From the NCBI RefSeq assembly GCF_002834225.1, contig NZ_NNSR01000046.1, positions 16,810 through 80,809 of the forward strand: a stretch of DNA of 64,000 nt. Direction: 5' to 3'. The stretch's first letter is position 1; each line of letters opens with the position of its first letter. The translations under genes and the position numbers were made by a program. This DNA is from Ruminococcus bromii. Lineage in GTDB: Bacteria; Bacillota; Clostridia; Oscillospirales; Acutalibacteraceae. The notes under the pieces were generated by a model. That model was not told the DNA's origin. It saw only the letters and a program-made list of their open reading frames with translations, and did not search any database. Shown here one piece after another: positions 37,296-46,315 of this stretch.

Positions 37296-37429
37296 AAGTG
37301 ACATACATTCACTGTCCCTTTGTACGGACTATGCTCTGTTTTTCCAAAATTTCTTCGTTTATGACATATAATTCGGATAATCAACAAAAAGATTTTGCGT
37401 TTTCACTAAAATTTTGGTGTGTAAATCAA

Positions 37430-37458
37430 TTACAAAAGCATAATAAAAAGTGTATAAT
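37430..37458 (+). promoter_or_regulatory. Predicted sigma-A promoter of the MATE gene
   Basis: -35 TTACAA (37430-37435), 17-base spacer, perfect -10 TATAAT (37453-37458); the start point would fall just before the leader hairpin. Confidence 0.6.
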
Positions 37459-37470
37459 AAGAGTAATCGT

Positions 37471-37521
37471 GCAGCATTGAATGGCATAAGTCCGGATTTT
37501 CAATGCTGCGCATTTTTTGTG
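37471..37521 (+). promoter_or_regulatory. Attenuator-like hairpin in the MATE leader
   Basis: 11-bp perfect stem (GCAGCATTGAA at 37471-37481, complement at 37499-37509), 17-base loop containing TCCGGA, then GCATTTTTTG. It is a terminator-shaped element at the very 5' end of the transcript and 23 bases before the start codon, so expression needs readthrough or antitermination. Confidence 0.55.
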
Positions 37522-37544
37522 TCAAAAACATCGGAGGTTATATA

Positions 37545-38942
37545 ATGGAAAAAACGCAAAAAATGAATAAAATGGGAACTGAAAAAATAAGCAGGCTTTT
37601 GCTTACTATGGGTGTTCCGATGATAATTTCAATGGTTGTACAGGCTGTGTACAATATCGTTGACAGCTACTTTGTAAGCTGTATGAAAGATCCGAATATA
37701 CCCGCACTCGGTGATTATGCGGTAAATGCACTCACGTTGGCATTTCCTGTTCAGATGCTTATGGTTGCGGTCGGAGTCGGTACGGGAGTCGGCATCAACT
37801 CGATTTTGTCAAGAAGTCTTGGTGAGGGTAACAAAGAAAAGTGCAGTAAAATTTCGGGCAACTCAATTTTTCTTGCACTTTGCACCTGTGTTGTATTTGT
37901 TCTTTTCGGAATTTTCGGAGTTGACGCATACATAGCCTCACAAACAAGCGATCCGATTATCACATCAATGGCTGTTTCATATCTGAAAATCTGCACCTAC
38001 AGTTCACTGGGCGTTAGTATGTACATGATTTTTGAAAAGCTGTTACAGGCAACGGGATATACAATGCAGACAACAGTTGCGCAGATTGTCGGTGCGGTTG
38101 TGAACATGATACTCGATCCGATTATGATTTTCGGTTGGTGCGGTTGCCCGAAGCTCGGTATTGACGGTGCGGCTATCGCAACGGTTATAGGTCAGTTCAT
38201 TTCATTCTTTATTGACGCATATTTCTATTTCAGATGCAATTCAAAGCATTTCAACACATCATTAAAATATATGAAACCCGAAGGCAGGATTATCAGGCAG
38301 ATTTATCAGGTTGGTATCCCCGCTATTATTATGCAGGCACTTATGTCGATTTTGACATACAGCATTAATGTTATTTTTGTAAGAGTTTCAACGGACGCGG
38401 TTACGGCTTACGGTATTTACTACAAAATTCAGCAGTTTGTATTTTTTGCCGCATTCGGCATGAACAATGCGATGATTCCGATTATAGCGTTCAACTACGG
38501 CAAACAGGATAAAAAGCGAGTAAACGACAGCATTAAATACGGACTTATTTACACGGTATCAATTCTTTGTGCAGGAATTATAATTCTTCAAATTTTTGCA
38601 AAACAGATACTCGGAATATTCTCGCTTACAGAATCGACAACCGAACTTGCAATGCTTGCAATTAGAATCATCACACCCGGATTTATATTTGTCGGTGCTA
38701 ACATTGCGTATCAGGGAATTTTTCAGGCACTCGGCAACGGTGTGCATTCGCTGATACTTTCGCTTGTACGACTTATTGTTGTTCCTCTGCCCCTTGCATA
38801 CATCTTTTCATGCTTTGATTTTGCATCTTCAATAATCTGGATTGCATTCCCGATCGGCGAAGCTGTAGCCTTTATCGTTGCACTTATTTTTATGGCAAAT
38901 ATCCGCAGAAAAAAGATTAATCCAATTAAAAATGGTGTTTAA
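37545..38942 (+). CDS. MATE family efflux transporter
   Basis: Cation-coupled multidrug or metabolite exporter, 465 residues with about 12 TM segments in two halves. Typical features are the start KISRLLLTMGVPMIISMVVQAVYNIVDSYFV, here split as the first TM, GVGTGVGINSILSRSLGEGN in loop 2-3, and the second-half equivalent AFGMNNAMIPIIAFNYGKQD. Start at 37545 behind GGAGG with a 7-base spacing. Substrate unknown. The leader holds an attenuator-like hairpin. Confidence 0.92.
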   Translation: MEKTQKMNKMGTEKISRLLLTMGVPMIISMVVQAVYNIVDSYFVSCMKDPNIPALGDYAVNALTLAFPVQMLMVAVGVGTGVGINSILSRSLGEGNKEKCSKISGNSIFLALCTCVVFVLFGIFGVDAYIASQTSDPIITSMAVSYLKICTYSSLGVSMYMIFEKLLQATGYTMQTTVAQIVGAVVNMILDPIMIFGWCGCPKLGIDGAAIATVIGQFISFFIDAYFYFRCNSKHFNTSLKYMKPEGRIIRQIYQVGIPAIIMQALMSILTYSINVIFVRVSTDAVTAYGIYYKIQQFVFFAAFGMNNAMIPIIAFNYGKQDKKRVNDSIKYGLIYTVSILCAGIIILQIFAKQILGIFSLTESTTELAMLAIRIITPGFIFVGANIAYQGIFQALGNGVHSLILSLVRLIVVPLPLAYIFSCFDFASSIIWIAFPIGEAVAFIVALIFMANIRRKKINPIKNGV

Positions 38943-39125
38943 CAGTAAAAACAATATTTCTTATTGATTTACTTTTTGTTTATTTTGTATAGAGCCAATT
39001 TTTCAAATCATCATTTTTGTCGGGTAATTTAAGATTCTAAAAAAAATACTGCACAAACATCTTCTTGATTTTTTGTACAGTTTGTCTTTTCGACTGTATG
39101 AATATTAGAATTGCACCCTCTCGCC

Positions 39126-39154
39126 TTGAATTTACCCCTAAAAATCTGTATAAT
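39126..39154 (+). promoter_or_regulatory. Strong predicted sigma-A promoter of a candidate small RNA
   Basis: -35 TTGAAT (39126-39131), 17-base spacer, perfect -10 TATAAT (39149-39154), with no protein gene downstream on the plus strand. Confidence 0.65.
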
Positions 39155-39160
39155 ATATAG

Positions 39161-39282
39161 CAGTGAGCGGAGAAAAAGTTCACTTAATATTCGGCAAAAA
39201 TGTTTGCTTCTTTATTGAAACATTCATTTTCATAAAACACACAATCGCGAAAAAGACTGTCATTTGACGGTCTTTTTTGCGT
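39161..39282 (+). ncRNA. Candidate small RNA of about 120 nt
   Basis: Runs from the predicted start point of the 39126-39154 promoter to an intrinsic terminator at 39247-39282 (15-bp stem with G-U pairs, 4-base loop, six T in the right arm). The only reading frame inside begins at a GTG without a ribosome site and has 34 codons. It lies between convergent MATE and amidase genes. It is not a family I recognise; existence is inferred from promoter plus terminator alone. Confidence 0.45.
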
Positions 39283-39324
39283 TTGAGAAAAATTCATAAT
39301 TACATAATTTCTGCATAAAAATCA

Positions 39325-39346
39325 GAGCCGTGAAAAATCACGACTC
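39325..39346 (-). terminator. Terminator after the amidase gene
   Basis: Minus-strand hairpin with arms GAG-CCGTGA and TCACG-ACTC (39325-39333, 39338-39346), 11 bases after the stop and followed on that strand by GATTTTT. Confidence 0.65.
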
Positions 39347-39356
39347 CTTTTTTGCT

Positions 39357-40136
39357 TTATCTTATTTTTTCAGTATAATCAAGTGCTATCCAACCGGCAC
39401 CGCTTTTGAGTTTGCCCCACTTGGCTGCACCTGCACCCGACTTTTCATCGACTATCGTGTACGCTCCGCCCTTTGGAACAGCACCGTTCACATCGTAATT
39501 TGTACCCGGACCTTTACGGATATTCACGCCGTTTGACGAGGTTATTCTCACGATATAACGCCTGAAAGCTTTATCCGAACCCGCTTTTGAACTGTCTGAG
39601 CCTGCAGAGTCAGTTTTGTATTTCACATCAAAATAATTGCACATACCCTTGCAGATTGCCTCTCCGATTGCAACTGTATTCTTGCGTATCCAATCCGAGC
39701 CTGTCACGGTGTCGTGAAACTCGCATTCAACATACACGGTTAATGCCTTCGGCACATTGATTTCGTAGAGGTCGGTTTTGTAGCTGACTGAATCGTCCTT
39801 GCCGGGCGAGATTGCTCCGAGGGCAGACTTTACCGCCTCGGCAGCCTTTCTGCCGTTTGAGTTCAGACAAAACACTCTTGTACCGCCCGTATATTTGCCG
39901 TTAAACGCATTAGTGTGGATCGGCATATGAATGTCTGCTCCAAACTTATCCGACTCGGGACAGCGTGTCTGCATAAGCGTACCCGACTTTGCGACCATAA
40001 CATTAAATCCGCAACGCTTGAGTGCTTTGGCTGCTGCGGCGGCAATTTTGTCGCACTGAGCCATTTCATTTGTACCACCTGTTGCATAGGTGTTGCCGTT
40101 TTGGTTTGATGGACTGAGATATATTTTTTTACTCAT
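39357..40136 (-). CDS. N-acetylmuramoyl-L-alanine amidase (endolysin) with SH3 domain
   Basis: 259-residue phage-type lysin. Amidase_3 domain 1-170: start KIYLSPSNQNGN, zinc/active-site segments ADIHMPIHTNAF near residue 68, and ECEFHDT with the catalytic Glu near 137. Linker rich in Ser/Asp/Lys, then a bacterial SH3 domain (about 190-259) with NGVNIRKGPGTNYDV. No signal peptide, as expected for a holin-dependent endolysin. It overlaps the holin-like gene by 8 bases and is last in a three-gene lysis cassette. No other phage genes are near. Confidence 0.9.
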   Translation of the reverse strand: MSKKIYLSPSNQNGNTYATGGTNEMAQCDKIAAAAAKALKRCGFNVMVAKSGTLMQTRCPESDKFGADIHMPIHTNAFNGKYTGGTRVFCLNSNGRKAAEAVKSALGAISPGKDDSVSYKTDLYEINVPKALTVYVECEFHDTVTGSDWIRKNTVAIGEAICKGMCNYFDVKYKTDSAGSDSSKAGSDKAFRRYIVRITSSNGVNIRKGPGTNYDVNGAVPKGGAYTIVDEKSGAGAAKWGKLKSGAGWIALDYTEKIR

Positions 40137-40365
40137 TGTCTTTATCTTCTCCCTCTTTTAAATTCATTACTGCCGATGCACCTGCCGCAACAGCCGCAAC
40201 AGCAAGACCGATGAGAGCGTTCTTTACAACATCACCGTCGTTAAAATCAAGACCTCCCAATGCGAGAGTTACATTGGTAATAACATAACCGAGAGCAGTC
40301 TGAATAAATGTTCTGAACGCTCTTTTTAAACACGGCTTTTTTAAGCATATTTTCATTTTACTCAT
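40129..40365 (-). CDS. Holin-like small membrane protein
   Basis: 78 residues: a basic N-terminus (KMKICLKKPCLKR), a hydrophobic stretch (about 17-38), a short polar turn containing DFNDGD, a second hydrophobic stretch (about 47-67) and an acidic tail KEGEDKDN. Size, two TM segments, charged tail and the 8-base overlap with the endolysin fit a phage holin, which would form membrane lesions and release the amidase. The start could be the first or fourth codon. Confidence 0.75.
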   Translation of the reverse strand: MSKMKICLKKPCLKRAFRTFIQTALGYVITNVTLALGGLDFNDGDVVKNALIGLAVAAVAAGASAVMNLKEGEDKDNE

Positions 40366-40369
40366 TATA

Positions 40370-40627
40370 TTATATTTTCCTTTCCTTGTTTTGTTCGTTT
40401 TCCAAATCCGCTATTCTGTGTTCCGCTGTTTTGATTTTGTTGTCATTAACTGCCTCGTGCTGCTCAATAAGATATACACGCTCAACAAGATTATTATGCT
40501 TGTCAACCTTTTTTTCGAGCTGTTCAATGCGGTAATTTGATAATCTTGACGCTGTGAAAATACCCGCAAGAGAGCCTGCAAGAGTTCCTGCAAATGAAAT
40601 CAACGCTATAAGAATTTGGTCTGTCAA
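40370..40627 (-). CDS. XhlA/BhlA-like lysis accessory protein
   Basis: About 85 residues: an N-terminal TM segment (residues 3-28, with ALISFAGTLAGSLAGIF) followed by a charged coiled coil (YRIEQLEKKVDKHNNLVERVY, split over two heptad groups, and IADLENEQNKE). This inverse-of-usual orientation with a membrane helix plus coiled coil is seen in phage haemolysin XhlA- or BhlA-like proteins that act with holins. I choose the TTG at 40627, eight bases after GGGAGG; the GTG nine bases upstream overlaps that ribosome site. First gene of the lysis cassette. Confidence 0.68.
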   Translation of the reverse strand: MTDQILIALISFAGTLAGSLAGIFTASRLSNYRIEQLEKKVDKHNNLVERVYLIEQHEAVNDNKIKTAEHRIADLENEQNKERKI

Positions 40628-40652
40628 AAAAATCACCTCCCACTTACAGGCT

Positions 40653-40693
40653 CAAAAAAAGGAGAAATTGCACTAAACAATGCAATTTCTCCT
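40653..40693 (-). terminator. Terminator after uvrA, just upstream of the lysis cassette
   Basis: Perfect 13-bp stem (AGGAGAAATTGCA and its complement, 40660-40672 and 40681-40693), 8-base loop, then seven T on the minus strand. It ends about 26 bases before the TTG start of the lysis cassette, leaving no room for a promoter. Confidence 0.9.
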
Positions 40694-40742
40694 AAATTTC
40701 TTTATATTTATTTTTTAAAACGATTATTTTTCTCTATAAGAA

Positions 40743-43562
40743 TTATAACAACGGTTTAAGATACTGTCCCGTAAATGATTTTTCAACCTTTGCAACCTGT
40801 TCGGGAGTGCCTTTGGCAACGATTGTACCACCGCCGTCACCGCCCTCGGGACCGAGGTCGATAAGATAATCGGCTGTCTTGATAAGGTCAAGATTGTGTT
40901 CGATTACAACAACCGTGTTTCCGCCGTCAACAAGCAGCTGAAGAACATCAACAAGTCTGTGTACATCGGCAATGTGCAAGCCCGTTGTCGGCTCGTCAAG
41001 AATATAAATTGTCTTGCCCGTACTGCGTTTTGAAAGCTCTGTTGCAAGCTTTACACGCTGAGCCTCACCGCCCGAAAGCGTTGTTGCAGGCTGACCGAGC
41101 TTTATATAACCAAGACCCACTTCATACAGGGTTTTCAGCTTTCTGTAAATCTTCGGGATATTTGAGAAGAACTCCATTCCCTCCTCAACGGACATTTCAA
41201 GAACATCGTTGATTGACTTGCCCTTGTACTTTACTTCGAGGGTTTCACGGTTATATCTCTTGCCCTTGCAGACCTCACACGGAACATAGACATCCGACAA
41301 AAAGTGCATTTCAATCTTGATAATACCGTCACCCTGACAGGCCTCACATCTGCCGCCCTTTACATTGAATGAAAATCTGCTTGGTGTAAAACCACGCATT
41401 TTTGCATCGGTTGTAGCGGCATAAAGCATTCTGATATCCGTAAACACACCTGTGTATGTTGCAGGATTTGAACGGGGAGTTCTGCCGATAGGGCTTTGGT
41501 CAATGGCAATTACCTTATCAAGATTTTCCATACCCTTAATTTCCTTGTGCTTACCGGGAATTGTCTTTGCTCGATTAAGGTCACGGGCAAGGGCTTTATA
41601 GAGAATTTCATTTACAAGTGAGCTTTTGCCCGAACCCGAAACACCTGTTACGCAGACAAATTCACCGAGCGGAATTTTAACATTGATATTTTTAAGGTTA
41701 TTTTCAGCCGCTCCTCTGACTTCAAGGAAAAGTCCGTTGCCTTTTCTGCGTTTTTCGGGAACAGGAACTTTGCGTTCGCCCGAAAGATACTTGCCTGTGA
41801 TTGAATTCGGACATTGCTTAATCTTTTCAACATCACCGACACAGACAATTTCACCGCCGTGAATACCTGCCCCGGGGCCTACATCCACAATGCAATCTGC
41901 GGCATACATAGTGTCCTCATCGTGTTCAACAACGATAACAGTATTTCCGAGGTCACGAAGTCGCTTTAAGGTTGCAAGAAGTTTTTCATTGTCACGCTGA
42001 TGAAGTCCGATACTCGGCTCGTCAAGAATATACAGCACACCCATAAGCGAACTGCCGATTTGCGTTGCTAGGCGGATTCGCTGACTTTCACCGCCGCTGA
42101 GCGTTCCCGAACTTCTTGAAAGTGTAAGGTAGCCAAGGCCTACGCTCTTGAGGAAGTTAAGTCTTTCGTTAATTTCTTTAACAATTTCAGCACCGATAAT
42201 CTGCTCTTTTTCCGTAAGCTTGAGCTGACCTACAAAGTCGAGTGCGTCAACAACCGACATTTTGCAGAAATCGGCAATGTTAAGTCCGCCGACTGTTACT
42301 GCAAGGCTTTCGGCTGAAAGTCTGTCACCGTGACAAAGATCGCACGGAATTTCTGCCATATACGAACGGATTTCATCCTTAATCCAGTTACTGCTTGTGT
42401 CACGGTAACGGCGTTCAAGGTTGTTGATTATACCCTCAAATTTATGCTGATAAGTACCTCCGCCGTAAACCGATTTTTTATTGATTGTCAGCTCATCATC
42501 ACCTGTGCCGTAGAGGATTTTGTCGATAGTTTCCTTCGGGAGATTTTCAAGCGGTTCATCAAGCGAAAAATTGTACTTTTTCGCTAAAGCCTCCATATAC
42601 ATTGCGGCAATTGTACTGCCTTCCATTGCCCAACCGCTGCCCTTGATACCGCCGTCACGGATACTTTTTGACATATCGGGAATAATTTTATTCTCGTCAA
42701 TTTTGAGGAATACGCCGAGTCCTGTACATTTTGGACACGCACCGAACGGATTGTTGAATGAAAACATTCTCGGCGAAAGGTCGTCAATGCTCACTCCGTG
42801 TTCGGGGCAGGCATATTTTTGTGAAAAAGTCACATCCTCATCGCCGTTGAAGTTCACCATAACAAGACCGCCGCCAAGCTTTGAAGCGGTTTCAATGCTG
42901 TCTGAAAGTCTTGATGCTATTTCAGGCTTGATTACAAGACGGTCAACAATGATTTCTATATTATGCTTTTTATTTTTTTCAATCGGAATATTTTCCGACA
43001 AATCATAGATAATCCCGTCAACTCTTGCACGGACATAGCCCGATTTTCCGGCACTGTCAAGAACCTTTGCGTGTTCGCCCTTTCTGCCCCTTACAACGGG
43101 AGCCATAACCTGAATTTTCGTACCCGTTTCATAGGTCATAATCTTATCAACAATCTGGTCAACAGTCTGCTGACGGATTTCCCTTCCGCAGACTGTACAG
43201 TGCGGAACACCTATTCTTGCGTACAAAAGACGGAGATAATCGTAAATTTCCGTAACCGTACCGACCGTTGAGCGGGGATTCTTTGAAGTAGTTTTCTGAT
43301 CAATTGATATTGCAGGCGAAAGTCCCTCTATGCTTTCAACATTAGGCTTATCCATCTGACCGAGAAACATTCTTGCATATGAAGAAAGGCTTTCAACATA
43401 TCTTCTCTGTCCCTCGGCATAGATGGTGTCAAATGCAAGCGAGCTTTTGCCCGAACCCGAAAGACCTGTAATTACAACGAGCTTGTTACGGGGAATTTCA
43501 ACATTTACATTTTTGAGGTTATGCTCTTTTGCACCCCTCACAATAATTTTATCCTGTGCCAT
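40743..43562 (-). CDS. uvrA: Excinuclease ABC subunit A
   Basis: DNA-damage recognition ATPase of nucleotide excision repair. 939 residues with two ABC modules: Walker [15 protein letters not shown] near residue 30 and [14 protein letters not shown] near 635; ABC signatures [12 protein letters not shown] and [12 protein letters not shown]; Walker [12 protein letters not shown] and [10 protein letters not shown]. Zinc-finger cysteines are seen in CPEHG, CPKC, CDLCHG and [17 protein letters not shown]. Normal length. Upstream there is a TGTGTCA-N6-TGACACA inverted repeat (43579-43598). A strong terminator follows. Confidence 0.98.
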   Translation of the reverse strand: MAQDKIIVRGAKEHNLKNVNVEIPRNKLVVITGLSGSGKSSLAFDTIYAEGQRRYVESLSSYARMFLGQMDKPNVESIEGLSPAISIDQKTTSKNPRSTVGTVTEIYDYLRLLYARIGVPHCTVCGREIRQQTVDQIVDKIMTYETGTKIQVMAPVVRGRKGEHAKVLDSAGKSGYVRARVDGIIYDLSENIPIEKNKKHNIEIIVDRLVIKPEIASRLSDSIETASKLGGGLVMVNFNGDEDVTFSQKYACPEHGVSIDDLSPRMFSFNNPFGACPKCTGLGVFLKIDENKIIPDMSKSIRDGGIKGSGWAMEGSTIAAMYMEALAKKYNFSLDEPLENLPKETIDKILYGTGDDELTINKKSVYGGGTYQHKFEGIINNLERRYRDTSSNWIKDEIRSYMAEIPCDLCHGDRLSAESLAVTVGGLNIADFCKMSVVDALDFVGQLKLTEKEQIIGAEIVKEINERLNFLKSVGLGYLTLSRSSGTLSGGESQRIRLATQIGSSLMGVLYILDEPSIGLHQRDNEKLLATLKRLRDLGNTVIVVEHDEDTMYAADCIVDVGPGAGIHGGEIVCVGDVEKIKQCPNSITGKYLSGERKVPVPEKRRKGNGLFLEVRGAAENNLKNINVKIPLGEFVCVTGVSGSGKSSLVNEILYKALARDLNRAKTIPGKHKEIKGMENLDKVIAIDQSPIGRTPRSNPATYTGVFTDIRMLYAATTDAKMRGFTPSRFSFNVKGGRCEACQGDGIIKIEMHFLSDVYVPCEVCKGKRYNRETLEVKYKGKSINDVLEMSVEEGMEFFSNIPKIYRKLKTLYEVGLGYIKLGQPATTLSGGEAQRVKLATELSKRSTGKTIYILDEPTTGLHIADVHRLVDVLQLLVDGGNTVVVIEHNLDLIKTADYLIDLGPEGGDGGGTIVAKGTPEQVAKVEKSFTGQYLKPLL

Positions 43563-43578
43563 TTCATCTACCCTTTAC

Positions 43579-43598
43579 TGTGTCAAACACCTGACACA
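43579..43598. promoter_or_regulatory. Small inverted repeat upstream of uvrA
   Basis: TGTGTCA (43579-43585) and TGACACA (43592-43598) around AACACC, 17 bases before the uvrA ATG. Could be an operator or a leader hairpin. It does not match the LexA consensus. Confidence 0.3.
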
Positions 43599-43636
43599 AC
43601 TTCATACATTCGTTTAAATATTGATTCATATACACG

Positions 43637-43663
43637 CATAGCCTCTCATTGCGAGAGGCTATG
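43637..43663 (-). terminator. Hairpin after ftsH
   Basis: Perfect 11-bp stem CATAGCCTCTC / GAGAGGCTATG (43637-43647, 43653-43663) 11 bases after the ftsH stop. The following tract is poor in T, so termination may be partial and uvrA may be partly read from upstream. Confidence 0.65.
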
Positions 43664-43674
43664 TTTATTTGATA

Positions 43675-45690
43675 TTAACCTTCTGTGGACTCGTCAACCT
43701 TTGTTTCGGCTGAGGGTTCTTTGTCGGCAGTTTCCTGCTCAACTTCTTCGGGTTCTTTATATGTGCCGTTCATTACGGCAGTAAAGTCCTCACTGCCCAT
43801 CTTCTCATGCTTAATAAGATATTTTGCAATGTCGTGGAGCTTATCCATATTTTCGCTGAGAATCTTGGTAGCATCGCCATATGCCTTGTTGATCATATCA
43901 AGAACAAGCTGGTCGATTTTAGCTGCGGTAGCCTCGGAATAATCCTGAGTTCTGCTGCCCATATCTCTGCCGAGGAATACGGAATTGTTGTCTGTGCCGT
44001 AGCATACACAACCGAGTTCCTTAGTCATACCGTACTTTGTAACCATTGCACGGGCTGTCTTTGTAGCCTTTTCAATATCGTTTGACGCACCTGTTGAGAT
44101 GTCATCCATAATAAGCTCTTCGGCAACTCGACCGCCAAGACTTACAACGATATCCTCATACATACCTCTGCGTGAGTTGTACGACTTGTCCTCACTCGGG
44201 AGCGGCATTGTGTAACCGCCTGCCATACCTGTCGGGATAATTGAAATCTCGTGAACAGGGTCCTGAGTTTCGAGCTTATCAAAGAGAATTGCGTGACCTG
44301 CCTCATGATAGGCTGTGAGCTTTTTCTCTTTCTCACTCATTACTTTGCTCTTTTTCTCTGCACCGACAACAACCTTGACTGTTGCCTCCTTGATTTCGTC
44401 CATAGTAATGGCTTTTTTATCTTTTCTTGCGGCAAGAAGTGCGGCCTCATTAAGAAGATTTTCAAGGTCTGCACCTGTAAATCCGGCTGTTGTTTTAGCA
44501 ATAGTCTTGAGGTTTACATCGGGCGCAAGCGGTTTCTTTCTTGCATGAACCTTGAGGATAGCCTCACGGCCGTTTACATCGGGATAGCTTACAACAACCT
44601 GACGGTCAAATCTGCCCGGACGCATAAGAGCCGGATCAAGAACATCGGGTCTGTTGGTTGCGGCAATAAGGATTACACCCTCGTTAGCACCGAAACCGTC
44701 CATTTCAACGAGAAGCTGGTTAAGAGTCTGCTCACGCTCATCGTTGCCGCCGCCAAGACCTGCGCCTCTCTGGCGACCTACGGCATCAATTTCATCAATG
44801 AAAATGATGCAAGGTGAGTTTTTCTTTGCCTGATCAAAGAGGTCACGAACACGGGACGCACCGACACCGACAAACATCTCAACAAAGTCTGAACCTGAAA
44901 TTGAGAAGAACGGCACACCTGCCTCACCTGCAACAGCTCTTGCAAGCAATGTTTTACCTGTACCTGGAGGGCCTACAAGGAGAACACCCTTTGGTATTCT
45001 TGCGCCGAGTTTGTTATACTTTTCAGGAGCCTTGAGGAACTCAACAACTTCTGCAAGCTCTTCCTTTTCTTCGTCGGCACCTGCAACATCGTCAAATGTT
45101 GTCTTTCGCTTTTCATCATTTGTGTTTTTAATCTTGGCTTTGCCAAAGCTCATTTCTTTGCCGCCAAGACCGCCGCCGCCGAGTTTCTTCATAATGAATA
45201 CCCATGCAACGATAAGGATAAGCGTTGTAATGATTATCGGAAGAATTTCAATAAGAAACGAATTATCCGTTGCGCGGGCAAGGTTATTCGGAATCTCATC
45301 GTTTGACGCGGGATGATAGTAAGGCCTGATATCGTCAAGAAAACGCTGGATATCGGCAAGCTGGCCTCTTACAACAACCTTTGATTTCTTGCTGTGAGAA
45401 TCAGAGTTCTTTGATTCTGTGGGGCTTTGAACAGCGGTAGTTGCGGAAGTCTTATCGGAATCGGATGATTTGATAGGACTTAATCCCTCTTTAAGGGTAA
45501 TGTCAATCGAACCTGTACCGTAATCAATTTCAAAGCTGTCAACCATATCCTGAACAAAGTACTGCTCAAGCTCCGAGGTTTTCGGTGAGTTCGATTTATT
45601 TGAGCTTAGCACAGCCGCCGTTATAATAATCATCAGAATCGGAATTCCGAGATAAAGCAGCAGATTGCGCACTTTCTTTTTATTGTCCAA
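43675..45690 (-). CDS. ftsH: ATP-dependent zinc metalloprotease FtsH
   Basis: Membrane AAA+ protease degrading misfolded membrane and regulatory proteins. About 671 residues: TM1 (8-27), extracytoplasmic domain with a Ser/Lys linker, TM2 (about 145-165), AAA domain with Walker [12 protein letters not shown], Walker [12 protein letters not shown] and [22 protein letters not shown], and the zinc protease motif HEAGH near 460. Acidic C-terminal tail. Start set at TTG 45690, eight bases after GAGGAG; the GTG nine bases upstream is inside that site. Last gene of the rnj-to-ftsH series. Confidence 0.97.
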   Translation of the reverse strand: MDNKKKVRNLLLYLGIPILMIIITAAVLSSNKSNSPKTSELEQYFVQDMVDSFEIDYGTGSIDITLKEGLSPIKSSDSDKTSATTAVQSPTESKNSDSHSKKSKVVVRGQLADIQRFLDDIRPYYHPASNDEIPNNLARATDNSFLIEILPIIITTLILIVAWVFIMKKLGGGGLGGKEMSFGKAKIKNTNDEKRKTTFDDVAGADEEKEELAEVVEFLKAPEKYNKLGARIPKGVLLVGPPGTGKTLLARAVAGEAGVPFFSISGSDFVEMFVGVGASRVRDLFDQAKKNSPCIIFIDEIDAVGRQRGAGLGGGNDEREQTLNQLLVEMDGFGANEGVILIAATNRPDVLDPALMRPGRFDRQVVVSYPDVNGREAILKVHARKKPLAPDVNLKTIAKTTAGFTGADLENLLNEAALLAARKDKKAITMDEIKEATVKVVVGAEKKSKVMSEKEKKLTAYHEAGHAILFDKLETQDPVHEISIIPTGMAGGYTMPLPSEDKSYNSRRGMYEDIVVSLGGRVAEELIMDDISTGASNDIEKATKTARAMVTKYGMTKELGCVCYGTDNNSVFLGRDMGSRTQDYSEATAAKIDQLVLDMINKAYGDATKILSENMDKLHDIAKYLIKHEKMGSEDFTAVMNGTYKEPEEVEQETADKEPSAETKVDESTEG

Positions 45691-45776
45691 TGCTGTCACT
45701 CCTCTTTATATTATTGTTTTTCCAAGGTAGAAATATGTAATGCCACGAAAATTTGCGGCTTATTTTCGCATTAAAA

Positions 45777-46313
45777 TCACGAATAAACTGACGGCTTTAA
45801 TACGCCTACATAAGGAAGATTTCTGTACTTTTCGTTATAATCAAGACCGTAGCCAACGATAAACTCATCCGGAATTACCGCACCTGCGTAGTCAACATGA
45901 ATGTCGGCAACTCTTCTGTCGGGCTTGTTGAAAAGTGTGCAGAGTTTTACTGATTTTGCCTTCTTGGCTTTAAGATATTTTGTGATAAAGTCAAGAGTAT
46001 TGCCTGAGTCGATAATATCCTCAACAATGAGAATATCCTTGCCCTCAACAGACTGGGAAATATCCTTCTGAATATTAACTCTGCCTGAGCTTACAGTACC
46101 GCTGCCGTAGCTTGACGCAACGATAAAGTCGATTGAAAAATCAAGATTAACCTTTCTCATAAGGTCAACCATAAAGGCAACGCTGCCCTTGAGCAGACCG
46201 ACCATTATAAAATCTTTGTCATTATAATCTTTTTCAATCTGTTTTGCAATAGTGTTCACAATATTTTCAATATCTTTTTCCGAATACAGAATTTTTTCAA
46301 TATCCTTATGCAT
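45777..46313 (-). CDS. hpt: Hypoxanthine phosphoribosyltransferase
   Basis: Purine salvage: converts hypoxanthine or guanine with PRPP to IMP or GMP. 178 residues with the PRPP-binding motif ILIVEDIIDSGNTL near residue 95, the loop KGSVAFMVDLMRK and the flexible-loop SSYGSG. C-terminal FIVGYGLDYNEKYRNLPYVG is typical. Begins two bases after tilS stops and lies next to ftsH, the common Firmicutes order tilS-hpt-ftsH. Confidence 0.97.
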   Translation of the reverse strand: MHKDIEKILYSEKDIENIVNTIAKQIEKDYNDKDFIMVGLLKGSVAFMVDLMRKVNLDFSIDFIVASSYGSGTVSSGRVNIQKDISQSVEGKDILIVEDIIDSGNTLDFITKYLKAKKAKSVKLCTLFNKPDRRVADIHVDYAGAVIPDEFIVGYGLDYNEKYRNLPYVGVLKPSVYS

Positions 46314-46315
46314 AA

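Larger units (their letters stand above)
37182..37544. other. Divergent control region between the sigma-like operon and the MATE gene
   Basis: 363 bases holding two oppositely directed sigma-A promoters, a long inverted repeat over the leftward promoter, and an attenuator-like hairpin in the leader of the rightward gene. All are listed separately. No gene was found between them. Confidence 0.6.
38943..39356. other. Intergenic region after the MATE gene
   Basis: 414 bases between convergent genes. A weak imperfect hairpin at about 39050-39095 (CTGCACAAA / TTTTGTACAG) may end the MATE transcript. Further right lies a complete promoter-to-terminator unit (39126-39282) and then the amidase terminator. 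No convincing protein gene was seen. Confidence 0.5.

Noticed and set aside
39357..40636. A complete prophage around the lysis genes
   Set aside because: No integrase, capsid, portal, terminase or tail genes flank them; neighbours on both sides are ordinary chromosomal genes.
43563..43674. LexA box upstream of uvrA
   Set aside because: Only partial fits such as CGAATGTATGAAG were found; the clear dyad TGTGTCA-N6-TGACACA is not LexA-like.
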